Source of the DNA: Chloroflexota bacterium
GTDB taxonomy: Bacteria; Chloroflexota; Dehalococcoidia; Lucifugimonadales; UBA3495
NCBI GenBank assembly: GCA_028874675.1
Contig: JAPPJA010000075.1
Location: 1 to 6,694, forward strand
Length of the DNA: 6,694 nt
Reading direction: 5' to 3'
Below the pieces are notes generated by a model, which was not told where the DNA came from, searched no databases, and saw only the letters and a list, made by a program, of their open reading frames with translations. Both the position numbers and the translations under genes were made by a program. This document shows positions 6,388 to 6,694 of this stretch, one piece after another (within the stretch, counting starts at the first letter, position 1; every line of letters begins with the position of its first letter).

Positions 6388-6694
6388 TTATCGCTTGCGT
6401 GCGAACCACTCGTTGAAGGCGGCAAGTTGGGTTTGCAGTGCTTGTTCCTCTTGGAGTTTTGCGGCCTGTATGCGTTCCTGAATTGCCCTTTGGTCCTCCT
6501 GTTCCCGCTCCCTGACTTGCTGCGGGGAAGGCTCCCAGACATATCCGCCAGGCCACTGATCTCGAACCCGAATCCCATACTTCAGAAGAACGTCCAGCGT
6601 ATAGCGGTCTAACTCACTCTTGGATGAGAAGAAAATCTCGTCGTTCTTGAAGGGAACCAAACCCGTGTCGCCCCAGGTTACGGCGTGGTAAGCC
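6388..6694 (-). CDS. 3' part of an unrecognised protein with a charged helical tail
   Basis: The frame is open from the right edge to TAA at 6388-6390, giving 101 visible residues. A TTG at 6660 could be a start, but it has only a weak upstream G-rich site. The sequence before it (AYHAVTWGDTG) looks like normal protein, so I take the gene as continuing beyond the window. Visible residues include VPFKNDEIFFSSKSELDRYT, then GIRVRDQWPGGYVWEP, then a Glu/Gln/Arg-rich stretch from about residue 60 to the end that should form a single long helix or coiled coil (EREQEDQRAIQERIQ ... FNEWFARKR). No signal, membrane segment or catalytic motif is seen. The stop is 259 bases upstream of the solute-binding protein start on the same strand, so co-transcription is possible but not indicated. 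Confidence 0.6.
   Translation of the reverse strand, partial: AYHAVTWGDTGLVPFKNDEIFFSSKSELDRYTLDVLLKYGIRVRDQWPGGYVWEPSPQQVREREQEDQRAIQERIQAAKLQEEQALQTQLAAFNEWFARKR

Noticed and set aside
1..6694. tRNA, rRNA, CRISPR array or a multi-gene defence cassette
   Set aside because: No cloverleaf, rRNA-like stretch or regular repeat-spacer pattern was seen, and the genes present do not form such a cassette.

Overview
The window looks like an accessory stretch of a moderately GC-rich bacterial chromosome. The purine-rich Shine-Dalgarno sequences, GTG start, lipoprotein signal and ABC-type solute-binding protein are all bacterial. The phylum cannot be fixed from sequence reading alone. An uncultured environmental lineage such as a Chloroflexota would fit, but that is a guess.

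Layout. (1) Positions 1-169 are a leader with a possible promoter. (2) 170-2416 (+) encodes a 748-residue lipoprotein. It has a 17-triplet collagen-like Gly-X-Y stalk, a calcineurin-like metallophosphatase domain and a 5'-nucleotidase C-terminal domain. (3) About 2407-5019 (-) is a nested transposon relic. An old, decayed TnpB-related gene is split into two pieces, at 4714-5019 (N-terminal) and about 2479-3041 (C-terminal). A younger tnpB-only IS200/IS605-type element (about 3066-4704) lies between them. Its TnpB keeps the RuvC D-E-D residues and the zinc-ribbon cysteines. Its 3' end carries three perfect small hairpins, as expected of an omega-RNA scaffold. The tnpB frame has no stop at the element end, so it reads about 130 codons into the older relic and makes a chimeric tail. 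(4) 5020-5303 is a spacer holding one possible small ORF with a strong ribosome binding site. (5) 5304-6128 (-) encodes a family 3 (polar amino acid type) solute-binding protein. (6) 6129-6387 is a spacer. (7) 6388 to the right edge (-) is the 3' part of an unrecognised protein with a charged helical tail.

The genes do not form one operon or pathway. The phosphatase/nucleotidase and the solute-binding protein are both envelope nutrient-scavenging functions, but they lie on opposite strands with the transposon relic between them. I did not find a convincing new defence, CRISPR or biosynthetic system. The most notable points are the TnpB-in-TnpB nesting with a read-through chimera, and the collagen-stalked nucleotidase with altered metal-site motifs.
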